64,000 nucleotides of DNA from Oleispira antarctica RB-8 (GTDB lineage: Bacteria; Pseudomonadota; Gammaproteobacteria; Pseudomonadales; Oceanobacteraceae), in the NCBI GenBank assembly GCA_000967895.1, contig FO203512.1, positions 124,001 through 188,000 on the forward strand. Reading direction: 5' to 3'. Both the position numbers and the translations under genes were made by a program. The notes below the pieces were generated by a model. It did not search any database. It saw only the letters and a program-made list of their open reading frames with translations, and was not told the DNA's origin. Shown here in pieces: positions 1 through 10,106 of this stretch; within the stretch, counting starts at the first letter, position 1, and each line of letters starts with the position of its first letter.

Positions 1-181
1 CTTGCCCAAATTGACCAATTAAGCGACAATAGCGCGCCATTTTTATACGTTTGATTGGCTGTCTAGTTCAGTGCATTGTGAAAGCAGGTACATGAAATCA
101 GTTGAGTCAGGCGTCGAATGCTAATCTTAGAAACTAGCATCAACCCTCATTTAAAAACCGTAATAGCCGGAGAGTCATTTC

Positions 182-2176
182 ATGACATCACGTACAGAGC
201 TTGCCAATGCAATTCGCGCACTGAGTATGGACGCCGTTCAGAAAGCCAAATCAGGTCACCCTGGTGCGCCAATGGGTATGGCTGATATTGCTGAAGTTCT
301 ATGGAATGACTTTTTAAAGCACAATCCAGAGAACCCTGAATGGGCTGATCGCGACCGTTTCATCTTGTCGAACGGTCACGGTTCTATGTTGATCTACTCT
401 CTTTTACACCTTTCGGGTTACGATCTTTCGATTGATGATCTGAAAAACTTCCGTCAGATGGATTCTAAAACTCCGGGGCACCCAGAGTACGGTTATGCTC
501 CAGGCATAGAAACAACGACGGGCCCATTAGGCCAGGGTATTGCTAACGGTGTTGGTATGGCCGTTGCTGAGAAGGTTTTAGCCGCTCAGTTCAATAAGCC
601 GGGTCACGATGTTGTTGATCACAATACCTACGTATTCATGGGCGATGGCTGCATGATGGAAGGTATCTCCCACGAAGCATGTTCTTTGGCGGGTACTTTA
701 GGTCTAGGTAAGCTGATTGCTTTCTACGACGATAACGGCATTTCAATCGATGGTGAAGTTGAAGGTTGGTTCACTGATGATACAGTTCAACGCTTCCAGT
801 CTTATGGCTGGCAGGTCATTCCGAAAGTAAATGGCCATGATCCAGAAGAGATCAAAGCTGCGATTGAAAACGCGAAAGAAAATACCGAACAACCGACTTT
901 GATTTGCTGCAAAACTATTATTGGTTTTGGCTCACCGAACAAAGAAGGCAAAGAAGATTGTCACGGTGCTCCACTAGGTGATGACGAAATCGCATTAACG
1001 CGCGAACGTTTGGGCTGGAAGTACGGTGCTTTCGAAATCCCAGAAGATGTTTATAACGGTTGGGATGCTAAAATCACAGGCGTTGAAAAAGAAAGCAGCT
1101 GGAACGATAAATTCGCTGCTTATACTGCTGAGTTCCCTGAACTAGCCGCTGAATACAAGCGTCGTATGGCTGGTGAACTTCCTGCTGATTTCACCGCTCA
1201 TGCTGATGCTTACATCGCTGAGTGCCAAGAGAAAGGCGAAAGCATCGCTAGCCGTAAAGCATCTCAGAATACGTTGAATGCTTTTGGTCCTAAGCTTCCT
1301 GAATTCTTGGGTGGTTCTGCTGATCTAGCTGGCTCTAACCTGACTTTGTGGAAAGGTTGTGAAGGCGTGAGTGCAGAAGACGCTTCTGGTAATTACATGT
1401 TTTATGGCGTTCGTGAGTTCGCCATGAGTGCGATGATGAACGGTATTGCTTTGCATAAGGGCTTCGTTCCTTACGGTGCAACTTTCTTAATGTTCATGGA
1501 ATACGCGCGTAACGCGGTTCGTATGGCAGCATTGATGAAGCAACGCGCTATTTTCGTTTATACCCACGATTCTATCGGTTTGGGTGAAGACGGCCCAACG
1601 CACCAGCCCGTTGAGCAGGTTGCTAGCTTACGTAATACACCGAACATGCACGCATGGCGTCCATGTGATGCGGTTGAATCGGCGGTTTCTTGGAAATCGG
1701 CGATTGAACGTTTTGACGGCCCAAGTGCATTGATCTTCTCTCGTCAGGGTTTACCACATCAAGAGCGTTCAACTCAGCAAGTTGCTGACATCGCGAAGGG
1801 TGCTTACATCCTGAAAGACAGTATTGGTACTCCTGAAGCTATCTTAATCGCGACCGGTTCTGAAGTGGGTCTAGCAATGGATGCAGCGAAAGAATTAGAA
1901 GCGAAAGGAAAGAACATTCGTGTTGTTTCTATGCCGTGTGCTGAAATCTTCTGCAAACAAGACGCCGCTTATATTGAATCAGTATTGCCAGCATCAGTAG
2001 CAGCTCGCGTAGCGGTTGAAGCCTTGCATAAAGATTATTGGTACAAGTTTGTCGGCCTAAACGGCGCAATCGTTGGTATGGATACGTTTGGTGAATCGGC
2101 TCCTATTGCTGACTTGATGAAGCACTTTGGCTTCACAGTCGAAAAGGTGGTTGCAGCGGTAGAGGGTGTACTTTAA
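182..2176 (+). CDS. tkt: Transketolase
   Basis: Thiamine-diphosphate enzyme that moves two-carbon ketol units between sugar phosphates in the non-oxidative pentose phosphate pathway; cytosolic homodimer. The 664-residue length matches E. coli TktA (663). Seen: SGHPGAPMG with the catalytic-type His26, the ThDP/metal motif GDGCMMEG with a following N in YDDN, GPLGQG, and the conserved Glu in [11 protein letters not shown]. The ATG is preceded by GGAGAG at 169-174. It heads a run of same-strand genes (epd 40 bp away, then pgk and fba), an order common in gammaproteobacteria. The 181 bp upstream are non-coding and hold the presumed promoter, which I could not resolve. Identity is secure. Confidence 0.97.
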   Translation: MTSRTELANAIRALSMDAVQKAKSGHPGAPMGMADIAEVLWNDFLKHNPENPEWADRDRFILSNGHGSMLIYSLLHLSGYDLSIDDLKNFRQMDSKTPGHPEYGYAPGIETTTGPLGQGIANGVGMAVAEKVLAAQFNKPGHDVVDHNTYVFMGDGCMMEGISHEACSLAGTLGLGKLIAFYDDNGISIDGEVEGWFTDDTVQRFQSYGWQVIPKVNGHDPEEIKAAIENAKENTEQPTLICCKTIIGFGSPNKEGKEDCHGAPLGDDEIALTRERLGWKYGAFEIPEDVYNGWDAKITGVEKESSWNDKFAAYTAEFPELAAEYKRRMAGELPADFTAHADAYIAECQEKGESIASRKASQNTLNAFGPKLPEFLGGSADLAGSNLTLWKGCEGVSAEDASGNYMFYGVREFAMSAMMNGIALHKGFVPYGATFLMFMEYARNAVRMAALMKQRAIFVYTHDSIGLGEDGPTHQPVEQVASLRNTPNMHAWRPCDAVESAVSWKSAIERFDGPSALIFSRQGLPHQERSTQQVADIAKGAYILKDSIGTPEAILIATGSEVGLAMDAAKELEAKGKNIRVVSMPCAEIFCKQDAAYIESVLPASVAARVAVEALHKDYWYKFVGLNGAIVGMDTFGESAPIADLMKHFGFTVEKVVAAVEGVL

Positions 2177-2216
2177 GTACTCCATTCTTCGACTTATTGT
2201 TTAGGTAAGGAAGGCT

Positions 2217-3224
2217 ATGATACGCATTGCAATTAATGGATTTGGTCGTATAGGGCGCAGTATTTTGCGCGCACTATACGAGCGTAACTTGCAGGATCAG
2301 CTGCAAGTCGTCGCCATTAATGAGCTAGCCGATCTTGAATCGGTTAGCTATATGCTGCGTTATGACAGTACTCATGGTCGTTTTCCTGGTTCGGTTCAGC
2401 TTAAGGATAATGGTTTGATCGTTAATGGCGATGCCATTCAGGTATTCCATGAAACGGAAGTTTCTAGCCTGCCTTGGCAAGCCCTTGATATTGACCTAGT
2501 ACTTGAATGTACTGGTGTTGTTATGGATAGCGAGCATGCAGAATTGCATCTCGTGCAAGGTGCTAAGCGCGTATTGATATCGCATCCAGCAGAATCCGGT
2601 GTTGATGCTACGGTTATCCAAGGCTTCAATCAGAAGACCTTGCTTAGCGACAATAAAATCATTTCCAATGGTTCCTGCTCTACCAACTGTTTAATCCCTG
2701 TTTTACAGCTGTTGAATACAGAGTTTGGTATCGAGCGAGGAATGACCACGACCATTCACTCGGCGATGAATGATCAACCTGTCATCGATGCTTACCATTC
2801 CGACCTACGCCGAACCCGTGCGGCCGTGCAAAGTATTATTCCTGTTGAAACAGGCTTGGCTAAAGGCATTACTCGATTAATGCCTGAACTTGAGGGCAAG
2901 TTCGAAAGCCTGCACGTGCGTGTGCCGACGATTAACGTCTCGGTATTGGATGTGACATTACAGCTCAAGCAGGATGTCACGGTTGAACAGATAAATACTC
3001 TATTTAAACAGGCCGCCGAGGGTGAGTTGGCAGGCATCTTAGCCTTCACTCAAGAGCCTCACGCGTCTGTCGATTTTAATCACGACCCACACTCAGGGGT
3101 TGTCGATGCGACACAAACCCGCGTAAGTGATGGTTCATTAGTGAAACTATTTATCTGGTTCGATAACGAATGGGGTTTTGCAAACCGTATGTTAGATACG
3201 GCGTTGCAGTTAAAAAATATTTAA
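2217..3224 (+). CDS. epd: Erythrose-4-phosphate dehydrogenase (GAPDH family)
   Basis: NAD-dependent oxidation of erythrose 4-phosphate to 4-phosphoerythronate, feeding pyridoxal phosphate synthesis; some family members act mainly as glyceraldehyde-3-phosphate dehydrogenase. Seen: N-terminal Rossmann motif GFGRIGR, catalytic Cys154 in SNGSCSTNC, His181 in TTIHSAMND, and DAYHSDLRRTRAA, which is closer to Epd than to GapA. The C-terminal WFDNEWGFANRMLDT is typical of the superfamily. At 335 residues it is full length. It lies between tkt and pgk, as epd does in many relatives (epd-pgk-fba in E. coli). Epd is preferred over Gap because of the HSDLRRTR stretch, but substrate preference cannot be read from sequence. 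Confidence 0.9.
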   Translation: MIRIAINGFGRIGRSILRALYERNLQDQLQVVAINELADLESVSYMLRYDSTHGRFPGSVQLKDNGLIVNGDAIQVFHETEVSSLPWQALDIDLVLECTGVVMDSEHAELHLVQGAKRVLISHPAESGVDATVIQGFNQKTLLSDNKIISNGSCSTNCLIPVLQLLNTEFGIERGMTTTIHSAMNDQPVIDAYHSDLRRTRAAVQSIIPVETGLAKGITRLMPELEGKFESLHVRVPTINVSVLDVTLQLKQDVTVEQINTLFKQAAEGELAGILAFTQEPHASVDFNHDPHSGVVDATQTRVSDGSLVKLFIWFDNEWGFANRMLDTALQLKNI

Positions 3225-3272
3225 ACGCTTGTTAAGCAAGATTGAACAAACATTAGAATTGGACGAAACATA

Positions 3273-4448
3273 ATGACTGTAATTAAGATGACTGACCTGA
3301 TTGCTTCAGGTGAACTTAAAGGCAAGCGTGTATTAATTCGTGAAGACCTTAACGTACCTATTAAGGATGGCAAAGTAACTTCCGATGCGCGTATTCGTGC
3401 GTCTTTGCCAACGATTCAGCAAGCACTTGAAGCGGGTGCAAAAGTTATCGTAATGTCTCATCTAGGTCGTCCGACTGAAGGCGAGTTTGAAGAAAAGTAC
3501 TCTATGCAGCCCGTCGCAGACCATTTGGCGGGCATGTTAGGTCGTCCCGTTGAATTGGTTAAAGATTTTAAAGCTGAGCTTAATGTTGCAGAAGGCGAGT
3601 TAGTTTTACTAGAAAATGTTCGCTTCAATAAGGGCGAAAAGAAAGACGAAGATCCGCTAGCACAAGCCTACGCTGACTTATGTGATATTTTCGTTATGGA
3701 TGCATTTGGCACAGCTCACCGTGCTCAAGCGTCGACTCATGGCGTGGCTAAATTTGCCCCTGTTGCATGTGCAGGCCCATTATTGGCCAATGAATTGGAA
3801 GCACTGGGTAAGGCTTTAGATAATCCAGCGCGCCCATTGGTGGCAATCGTGGGTGGCTCTAAGGTGTCTACTAAATTAGAAGTATTAGAAAGCCTGTCTG
3901 AGATCTGCGATCAAATCATCGTTGGTGGTGGCATCGCCAATACCTTCTTGGCAGCCGATGGCAAACCAGTGGGCAAGTCTTTGTATGAAGCTGATTTAGT
4001 GTCAAAAGCAAAAGCGTTGATGGACAAAGTTTCTATTCCAGTGCCGACAGATGTTGTGTGTGCTAAAGAGTTCGCTGAGAGTGCAGAGGCGACGCTGAAA
4101 GATGCTAGCGAAGTATTGGCTGACGATATGATTTTTGATATCGGTCCAGATTCCGCGAAAGCCCTTGCAGAACAGTTAAAGAAAGCCAAGACTATCATTT
4201 GGAACGGCCCAGTAGGCGTCTTCGAATTTGACCAGTTTGGTGAAGGTACTAAAGCATTGGCTTTGGCGATTGCTGAGTCAGATGCATTCTCAATTGCGGG
4301 TGGTGGTGATACTCTGGCCGCAGTGGATAAATATGATATTGCCGATAAAGTATCGTACATTTCGACGGGTGGGGGTGCTTTCCTAGAATTCGTAGAAGGT
4401 AAGGTTTTACCAGCGGTTGCTATGTTAGAAGCACGCGCTGCTGAATAG
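3273..4448 (+). CDS. pgk: Phosphoglycerate kinase
   Basis: Glycolytic and gluconeogenic kinase interconverting 1,3-bisphosphoglycerate plus ADP with 3-phosphoglycerate plus ATP; monomer in the cytosol. Seen: N-terminal substrate motif REDLNVP near residue 23, SHLGRPTEG, the basic-patch segment [15 protein letters not shown] near 193, and the C-terminal nucleotide-loop [10 protein letters not shown]. The 391-residue length is normal (E. coli 387). It lies 48 bp after epd and just ahead of a small lipoprotein gene and fba, so co-transcription is likely. Nothing unusual in the gene itself. Confidence 0.97.
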   Translation: MTVIKMTDLIASGELKGKRVLIREDLNVPIKDGKVTSDARIRASLPTIQQALEAGAKVIVMSHLGRPTEGEFEEKYSMQPVADHLAGMLGRPVELVKDFKAELNVAEGELVLLENVRFNKGEKKDEDPLAQAYADLCDIFVMDAFGTAHRAQASTHGVAKFAPVACAGPLLANELEALGKALDNPARPLVAIVGGSKVSTKLEVLESLSEICDQIIVGGGIANTFLAADGKPVGKSLYEADLVSKAKALMDKVSIPVPTDVVCAKEFAESAEATLKDASEVLADDMIFDIGPDSAKALAEQLKKAKTIIWNGPVGVFEFDQFGEGTKALALAIAESDAFSIAGGGDTLAAVDKYDIADKVSYISTGGGAFLEFVEGKVLPAVAMLEARAAE

Positions 4449-4489
4449 ACGCTAACTTAATAGGCTCTATAAACGACGAGGTGATATTT

Positions 4490-4684
4490 ATGCAGTTGCT
4501 AGCTCAGATAAAAGTGCAGGTATTAACGATCAGTTCGTGGATTCTAATGATTAGTCTTATCGGCTGTGCAAGTGAGCCATTTGTGACGGATGAAGAGAGC
4601 GCCGCCGCATTACAGGCAGATCGACAGAATACAGAGTTTCAGGAAAAGGGCGTTCCGAGTCGCCCTATTGATAAGAATAACTGA
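4490..4684 (+). CDS. Small lipoprotein between pgk and fba
   Basis: A 64-residue product that I do not recognise as a named family. The first 26 residues form a signal peptide ending in the lipobox LIGC, so the mature part would be a lipid-anchored peptide of only about 39 residues, acidic and then polar. A GTG in frame at 4481 would add three residues, but GAGG at 4478-4481 sits 8 bp before the ATG at 4490, which decides for the ATG. It is 41 bp after pgk and followed, before fba, by an 8-bp-stem hairpin (4714-4736) and a 6-bp-stem hairpin (4741-4755), neither with a T run. Translation is probable; function unknown. Confidence 0.65.
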   Translation: MQLLAQIKVQVLTISSWILMISLIGCASEPFVTDEESAAALQADRQNTEFQEKGVPSRPIDKNN

Positions 4685-4791
4685 TGGTTATTCATTCACA
4701 ACAAACAATTCTTTGCGGTTATTCCTCTTAACCGCAGAAGTCGCTAGAATAGCGAAAAATGTAATTCAAAAAAATTAAAAAGGTATTTAAC

Positions 4792-5856
4792 ATGGCACTT
4801 ATTTCCATGCGCCAAATGTTGGACCACGCAGCCGAGTTCGGTTATGGCGTACCAGCTTTTAACGTAAACAATCTAGAGCAGATACGCGCAATCATGCAAG
4901 CCGCTGATCAGACGGATTCTCCAGTCATCGTGCAGGCTTCTGCAGGTGCTCGCACTTATGCTGGCGCACCTTTTTTGCGTCACTTGATTCAAGCGGCCGT
5001 TGAAGAGTTTCCGCATATTCCTGTGTGTATGCACCAGGATCATGGCTCTTCGCCAACAGTATGTCAGCGCTCTATTCAATTGGGCTTTAGCTCGGTAATG
5101 ATGGACGGTTCTTTGGGTGAAGATGGTAAGACCCCAATGAGCTACGACTACAACGTTGCGGTCACTAAGCGAGTTGTTGAAATGGCTCACGGTTGTGGTG
5201 TTTCGGTTGAGGGTGAACTAGGTGTTCTTGGTTCTCTTGAAACGGGTCAGGCCGGTGAAGAAGATGGCGTTGGCGCTGAAGGTACGTTGAGCATGGATCA
5301 AATGCTAACAGACCCTGAAGAAGCGGCGGACTTCGTTAAGCAAACAGGCGTTGATGCATTAGCAATCGCTTGTGGCACTTCTCACGGTGCTTATAAGTTT
5401 ACGCGTCCACCAACGGATGACATCTTAGCGGTAGATCGCATTAAAGAAATCCATAAGCGTATTCCTGATACTCACTTGGTCATGCACGGTTCTTCTTCTG
5501 TTCCACAGGAATGGTTGGCAATCATCAATGAATTTGGTGGCGAAATTCCTGAAACGTATGGTGTGCCGGTTGAGCAGATCGTTGAAGGTATTAAGCACGG
5601 CGTTCGTAAAGTGAATATCGATACTGATTTACGTTTGGCTTCTACAGGGGCGATTCGTCGTTTCTTAGTTCAGAACCCTTCTGAATTTGATCCACGTAAA
5701 TACTTTAAAGCGTCTATGCAAGCGATGCAGGAAATCTGTGTTGCACGTTATGAAGCGTTTGGTACTGCAGGTAACGCACATAAAATGAAAGCACTTTCAT
5801 TAGATGCGATGTTTGATCGCTATCAGTCTGGCGAATTAGATCCAAAGATTAAGTAG
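4792..5856 (+). CDS. fba: Fructose-bisphosphate aldolase, class II
   Basis: Zinc-dependent aldol cleavage of fructose 1,6-bisphosphate into dihydroxyacetone phosphate and glyceraldehyde 3-phosphate. Seen: zinc-site segment HQDHGSS with His81, Asp83 and His84; phosphate-binding [18 protein letters not shown] with another zinc-type His; and the N-D/N-I-D segment KVNIDTDLR. The 354-residue length is that of the Pseudomonas/CalB-type class IIB enzymes rather than E. coli FbaA (359, class IIA). A strong RBS (AAAAAGG) precedes the ATG. It is the last gene of the glycolytic cluster and is followed by a good terminator. Confidence 0.96.
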
Positions 5857-5910
5857 AAAATAAGGTTGATTGACTTTAGGCTGTAGCTATTAAGGTCAAT
5901 CAACGTGTGA

Positions 5911-5951
5911 AAAAGCCCTCATCATTATATTAGTGTTGGGGGCTTTTTTTT
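5911..5951 (+). terminator. Rho-independent terminator after fba
   Basis: An AAAAAGCCC arm pairs with GGGGGCTTTTT across an AT-rich loop and runs into eight T residues. It lies 55 bp past the fba stop codon and closes the tkt-epd-pgk-fba run. Confidence 0.85.
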
Positions 5952-6020
5952 GCCTTATAATCATCAATAAAATGCACGACTGAAACGTCTAGACGAATCA
6001 CATTAAATGAGTAAATAAAC

Positions 6021-6881
6021 ATGTTTAAAAAGATAATGTTGCTGGTATTGGTTATAACCGTTTCGGCGTGTTCCACTTTGAAAAACTTAATGAAAGACAA
6101 TATTAAAAAGCCTGAAATTACGTATGCCTATGTCTCGATTGGAGAGTTAACCCGTGACAAAATTGAGCTGAAGACGACCTTTAGTATTGCGAATAAAAAT
6201 AGTTTTACAATTCCGATTGATAACATCAGCTATGAGTTTTCTGTTAATCAGAAGACTATGGTTAATGGTGAAACGGATAGGGTGGGTGATTTACCTGCCA
6301 ATGAATCAAAAGATGTCACATTAGGAATTGACCTTACACAGGACACATTGGCATCGATTAAGGACGTTCTGTTTAAAGAAGAAAAAATTGAGTATGTCAT
6401 CAAGGGTGAAGTTGAGGTAATGGGCTTCACCTTTCCTTTTGAAAAAGCATCTACAATTTTTAAGCCAGCAGTGAGCTTAGAAAAACTGGAAATACAAAAA
6501 GCCAGCTTTAAGAAAATCGACATGGTCATTAACCTGAAGGTTAATAATAAAAATGACTTTAGCTTACCGCTGGATATGTTGAGTTACTCAGTTAGTTCGG
6601 GCGACAACCAATTAGTGGCGGGTAATTTGAAAGACCAGACTATTAAGCAGGGGACCAATCAGATTCAGATCCCATTAAGTATTAACCCGAGTCAGCTATT
6701 TTCGAGTGTATACAGTTTATTGAAAAACCCTGAACTTCCTTTGAGTTTTGATTTCAGTAGTGGTGTTTTTTCAGGCTCAGTACAGAAAACGTTGAATTTA
6801 GAGTCTTTAATGGGGTCGTCGAATAATGATGAGTCGCCTAATAAAAATATAGGCGATATGCTGCAGGGATTTTTTAACTAA
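6021..6881 (+). CDS. LEA14-like (WHy domain) lipoprotein
   Basis: A 286-residue protein with a lipoprotein signal ending SAC near residue 17. Two consecutive beta-rich segments follow, of the type KTTFSIANKNSFTIPIDNISY (about residues 50-75) and VINLKVNNKNDFSLPLDMLSY (about 165-190). These N-x-N-x-F-x-(I/L)-P repeats are characteristic of LEA type 2 / WHy domains, here as a tandem pair. Bacterial LEA14-like lipoproteins are envelope proteins of uncertain role, often linked to stress or desiccation. It has its own transcription unit between two terminators. Family assignment comes from the repeat pattern; function is not known. Confidence 0.75.
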   Translation: MFKKIMLLVLVITVSACSTLKNLMKDNIKKPEITYAYVSIGELTRDKIELKTTFSIANKNSFTIPIDNISYEFSVNQKTMVNGETDRVGDLPANESKDVTLGIDLTQDTLASIKDVLFKEEKIEYVIKGEVEVMGFTFPFEKASTIFKPAVSLEKLEIQKASFKKIDMVINLKVNNKNDFSLPLDMLSYSVSSGDNQLVAGNLKDQTIKQGTNQIQIPLSINPSQLFSSVYSLLKNPELPLSFDFSSGVFSGSVQKTLNLESLMGSSNNDESPNKNIGDMLQGFFN

Positions 6882-6937
6882 CGCCAAGCACACAGAAAAA
6901 GAACCTGTATTTCTGTGCATTTCCTTGGCGTTATTTA
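6880..6937 (+). terminator. Long hairpin after the LEA14-like gene
   Basis: A two-step stem starts at the stop codon: AACGCCAAG (6880-6888) pairs with CTTGGCGTT (6924-6932), and inside it CACAGAAA (6891-6898) pairs with TTTCTGTG (6910-6917). The downstream T run is short, so it may be a weak terminator or an mRNA 3'-end stabiliser. Confidence 0.55.
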
Positions 6938-7080
6938 GATTACTTATCCTTACTTCCAGCATTTTGGTTTGTCTCGAATCCTTAGAGGGCTTTTCTTTTG
7001 GTAAAGGCTGGGTGATTCTTACAATCATGGCTACGGTATGCACTATCATCTTTTTGTACCAAAGAATTAAGCCACTATAG
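6925..7080 (+). CDS. Possible 51-residue membrane protein (weak)
   Basis: An open frame ending in TAG at 7078-7080 encodes two hydrophobic stretches, LFRLLILTSSILVCLE and GWVILTIMATVCTIIFLY, followed by the basic tail QRIKPL. That is the look of a small two-helix membrane protein. No ATG is placed suitably: the only early start is TTG at 6925, inside the preceding hairpin and without a visible RBS; a second TTG is at 6964. It could equally be chance coding in AT-rich spacer, or a decayed gene. Reported because the hydrophobic pattern is protein-like. Confidence 0.25.
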   Translation: MALFRLLILTSSILVCLESLEGFSFGKGWVILTIMATVCTIIFLYQRIKPL

Positions 7081-7089
7081 GCACGAGCC

Positions 7090-7800
7090 TTAAGGAAACA
7101 GAATGCTTTCTTCCTGCTCTTGCCAAGGCTTATATTTTTTCATGATTGAGCTGAACAATTCAGATTCTAATAACGTATTCAGCCATTGAATCAATTTAGG
7201 GTAATCACTTTGCTCAAACCACGATTTATTAACATGGGCAAATTGCCTTACGAAAGGAAATATCGCGATGTCGGCCAGGCTGAGTTCTGGAGTAAATAGA
7301 TAGCGGTTTTTCTTTAGTAGGTGCTCAAGTCTAACTAAGAAAACCTCCCCTAGTTTTCGGTAATATTCTTCCTCTTCTTCAAAGCGATCCGCATATTTAT
7401 AGCGGTCTAACGCCCACTTGAACGAGCCATCGTTCTCATCGATTAATTCATCAATGTCCAGTTGCAGATGAAAGGGTAGATATTGCCCTTTAAGCTTCTC
7501 TGGAGCTTGCTCTAAAGCCCATAGCATGATGTCGCGACTCTCATCCACCAATGTTGAGTTAGTGAGTTGCTCTCCTTTTAGTTGCAATACGGGCACGGTC
7601 GCTTTGGGGCTGATCGCCAATAACTCTGGGGGCTTATTCTTCAGTACCACTTCTCTTAATTCTAGGCATTGCGGCGATAAAAATAACGTGCACGCTAATC
7701 GTGCACGCATGGCATAAGGGCAGCGCCGAAAAGAATAAAAAATGCCTAATTTAGTATTAGTTACAGGGGGAAGAGAAGAAATAGGCTGAGAATCTGACAT
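7090..7800 (-). CDS. Glutathione S-transferase family protein
   Basis: A 236-residue protein. Residues about 17-95 are a thioredoxin-fold GST N-domain with the CPYAMRAR motif (FYSFRRCPYAMRAR), where Cys or a nearby Ser/Tyr would activate glutathione, and KATVPVL, whose cis-Pro contacts glutathione. An all-helical C-domain follows, with the conserved N-capping segment LSLADIAIFPFVRQF. The substrate cannot be deduced; the CPYAMRAR form is shared with Omega-like GSTs that have thiol-transfer activity. It reads in the same direction as typA and lies 139 bp downstream of it, beyond the typA terminator, so it probably has its own promoter near 7801-7850. Confidence 0.82.
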   Translation of the reverse strand: MSDSQPISSLPPVTNTKLGIFYSFRRCPYAMRARLACTLFLSPQCLELREVVLKNKPPELLAISPKATVPVLQLKGEQLTNSTLVDESRDIMLWALEQAPEKLKGQYLPFHLQLDIDELIDENDGSFKWALDRYKYADRFEEEEEYYRKLGEVFLVRLEHLLKKNRYLFTPELSLADIAIFPFVRQFAHVNKSWFEQSDYPKLIQWLNTLLESELFSSIMKKYKPWQEQEESILFP

Positions 7801-7853
7801 AGGTAGAATCTAATAAAGAAGAGTGTGGGCGATTATAAGGCTAAATAGCAGGC

Positions 7854-7896
7854 AAAAAAAATCCCAGTGTGAATTAAATCAAACTGGGATTTTTTG
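7854..7896 (-). terminator. Terminator after typA
   Basis: ATCCCAGT and ACTGGGAT form a perfect 8-bp stem, with A runs on one side and T runs on the other, so it can work on either strand. On the minus strand it lies about 45 bp beyond the typA stop codon. Confidence 0.8.
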
Positions 7897-7939
7897 TCAG
7901 CGATCAGCTTATGAGTAATAAGCTGATGTCAGTAGAAAC

Positions 7940-9763
7940 TTAGTCTTTCTTAACTTTCTTCTTACCGAAACGCTTACGATCAGTCTCTGTAAGATGCTTC
8001 TTACGTAGACGGATGCTTAAAGGTGTTACTTCAACCAACTCATCATCTTCGATGAATTCAAGAGCTTGCTCAAGCGTATGCTTAATAGCAGGTACTAGGT
8101 TGATCGCTTCATCCGTACCAGAGGCACGTACGTTAGTAAGCTGCTTACCTTTAGTTGGGTTAACACAAAGGTCGTTATCACGAGCGTGTAAACCAACGAT
8201 CTGGCCTTCGTAAACTTCTGCTGCTGGCTCCATGAACATGCGTCCACGATCCTGCAAACCAAACAAAGAGAAACCAAGTACTTTACCCGCAACCATAGAA
8301 ACCATTACGCCGTTATGACGAGTAGAACCTAGAGTCTTATGAACAGGACCGTAGTGATCAAATGTATTGGTTAAGATACCAGAACCAGAGGTCATGGTTA
8401 GGAAGTCAGAACGGAAACCGATAAGGCCACGTGCTGGCATGATGAACTCAAGACGTGTACGTCCTTTGCCATCTGGAACCATGTTGGTCATTTCAGCTTT
8501 ACGGTTACCCATCTCACTCATGATTGCGCCAGAGTGCTCTTCTTCGATGTCGATCATAACCGCTTCATAAGGCTCTTGAAGTTCACCATCAACCATCTTC
8601 TGGACAACTTCAGGCTTACCAATCGCCATTTCGAAGCCTTCGCGACGCATGGTTTCGATCAATACTGAAAGGTGTAATTCACCACGGCCAGAAACTTTAA
8701 ATTTCTCTGGAGAATCGCCTGGCTCAACGCGCAATGCAACGTTGTGGATCAATTCTTTTTCTAAGCGATCTTTAATATTACGCGAAGTAACGAACTTACC
8801 TTCTTTACCAGCAAACGGAGAGTTGTTTACTTGGAAGGTCATGCTTACTGTTGGCTCATCAACGCTCAAAGGAGGCATTGCTTCAACATGGTCCATCGCA
8901 CAAATAGTATCGGAGATACCCAGTTTGTCGATACCCGAGATACAAACGATATCCCCAGCTTGTGCATCGTTAGTCGTAACACGGTCAAGACCTTTAAAGC
9001 CTTTAACGTCTTGTACGCGAGCCTTACGAGCATTGCCTTCAGAATCAACCACTTGTACGTCAGTACCTGGCTTCAACTTACCGCGAGTGATTCGGCCAAC
9101 ACCGATAACACCAACGAAACTATCGTAATCCAATGCAGAGATTTGCATTTGAAGAGGACCTTCAGCATCAACCTTAGGTGCTTCAACATGATCAACGATC
9201 ATCTGGAACAAAGGCGTCATGTCTTCAGCCATTGCATCAGGTTCAGTACCGGCAATACCATTGATTGCAGAGCAGTAGATGATTGGGAAATCTAACTGTT
9301 CGTCAGTTCCGCCTAAACGATCGAAAAGATCGAAAACTTGGTCTGCAACCCATTCTGGACGAGATCCAGGACGGTCAATTTTGTTAATTACAACGATTGG
9401 GCGCAAGCCCTTTTCGAAAGCTTTTTGCGTTACGAAGCGCGTTTGTGGCATTGGGCCATCAATTGCATCAACGATAAGGCAAACAGAATCTACCATCGAC
9501 ATAACACGTTCCACTTCACCACCGAAATCGGCGTGTCCAGGAGTATCGATGATGTTAATGCGGTAGTCATTCCACTCAATTGCAGTGTTTTTTGCAAGAA
9601 TGGTAATGCCACGCTCTTTCTCTTGGTCGTTCGAGTCCATGACTCGTTCGCCGGCTTGGTTGCGCTCAAGTGAACCTGATTGTTCAAGCAACTTATCAAC
9701 CAAGGTAGTTTTTCCGTGGTCAACGTGGGCAATGATGGCGATATTACGTAAGTTCTCGATCAC
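7940..9763 (-). CDS. typA: Ribosome-associated GTPase TypA/BipA
   Basis: Translational GTPase of the EF-G family that binds the ribosome and aids growth in stress and cold, partly through 50S assembly. Seen: G1 [10 protein letters not shown]2 region RGITI, G3 DTPGHADF, G4 [10 protein letters not shown], then EF-Tu domain 2 and EF-G-like C-terminal domains with [16 protein letters not shown] and the TypA-specific C-terminus. The frame can be extended to a TTG at 9802, giving 620 residues, but known TypA proteins begin at IENLRN. The GTG at 9763 gives that start exactly and 607 residues, the usual length; CAGGG lies about 9 bp upstream. Single gene, transcribed away from glnA. Confidence 0.96.
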   Translation of the reverse strand: MIENLRNIAIIAHVDHGKTTLVDKLLEQSGSLERNQAGERVMDSNDQEKERGITILAKNTAIEWNDYRINIIDTPGHADFGGEVERVMSMVDSVCLIVDAIDGPMPQTRFVTQKAFEKGLRPIVVINKIDRPGSRPEWVADQVFDLFDRLGGTDEQLDFPIIYCSAINGIAGTEPDAMAEDMTPLFQMIVDHVEAPKVDAEGPLQMQISALDYDSFVGVIGVGRITRGKLKPGTDVQVVDSEGNARKARVQDVKGFKGLDRVTTNDAQAGDIVCISGIDKLGISDTICAMDHVEAMPPLSVDEPTVSMTFQVNNSPFAGKEGKFVTSRNIKDRLEKELIHNVALRVEPGDSPEKFKVSGRGELHLSVLIETMRREGFEMAIGKPEVVQKMVDGELQEPYEAVMIDIEEEHSGAIMSEMGNRKAEMTNMVPDGKGRTRLEFIMPARGLIGFRSDFLTMTSGSGILTNTFDHYGPVHKTLGSTRHNGVMVSMVAGKVLGFSLFGLQDRGRMFMEPAAEVYEGQIVGLHARDNDLCVNPTKGKQLTNVRASGTDEAINLVPAIKHTLEQALEFIEDDELVEVTPLSIRLRKKHLTETDRKRFGKKKVKKD

Positions 9764-10048
9764 AATAAGGGACCCTGAGTTATGGCCGGACAGGCTAAGC
9801 AAAAACGCTCGCTTGGGTAGGCTTGGCTAGAAAAGGCCGCGATTATACATTAGGTAGTGACAGAATGTTGATAAAAATGAAGTTTTTGTCCAGATTTTGT
9901 ACAATCAAAGGTAAAAAAAAAGAAAGCCCTCTTTTTGTGCTAATAAAGTTTTATCTTGGGGCATAGATGAACCTATAATGAGGCAATCCACAGTGTGTTT
10001 GTCTGTTATCTACACTTGTGCACCATTTTAGGTTTAAAGTATTTTTAA

Positions 10049-10065
10049 TGCCCCTTTTTGGTGCG
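10049..10065 (+). promoter_or_regulatory. NtrC-like binding site upstream of glnA
   Basis: TGCCCC-TTTT-TGGTGCG matches the NtrC palindrome (TGCACY-N4-TGGTGCA) except for one base in each half. It is centred about 97 bp upstream of the expected glnA start point, a usual enhancer distance. A second, half-conserved TGCACC lies at 10019-10024. By family knowledge, phosphorylated NtrC would bind here under nitrogen limitation. Confidence 0.6.
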
Positions 10066-10106
10066 TTAATCTTCGGTTGTTTGAGGCTCATGCCTTAGAA
10101 CTCTCG

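Noticed and set aside
8649-9128. 159-codon plus-strand frame inside typA
   Set aside because: Antisense shadow of a fully conserved gene; no independent signals.
9764-9802. N-terminal extension of TypA to TTG 9802
   Set aside because: TypA homologues begin at the IENLRN segment; the GTG at 9763 gives this start and the normal length.
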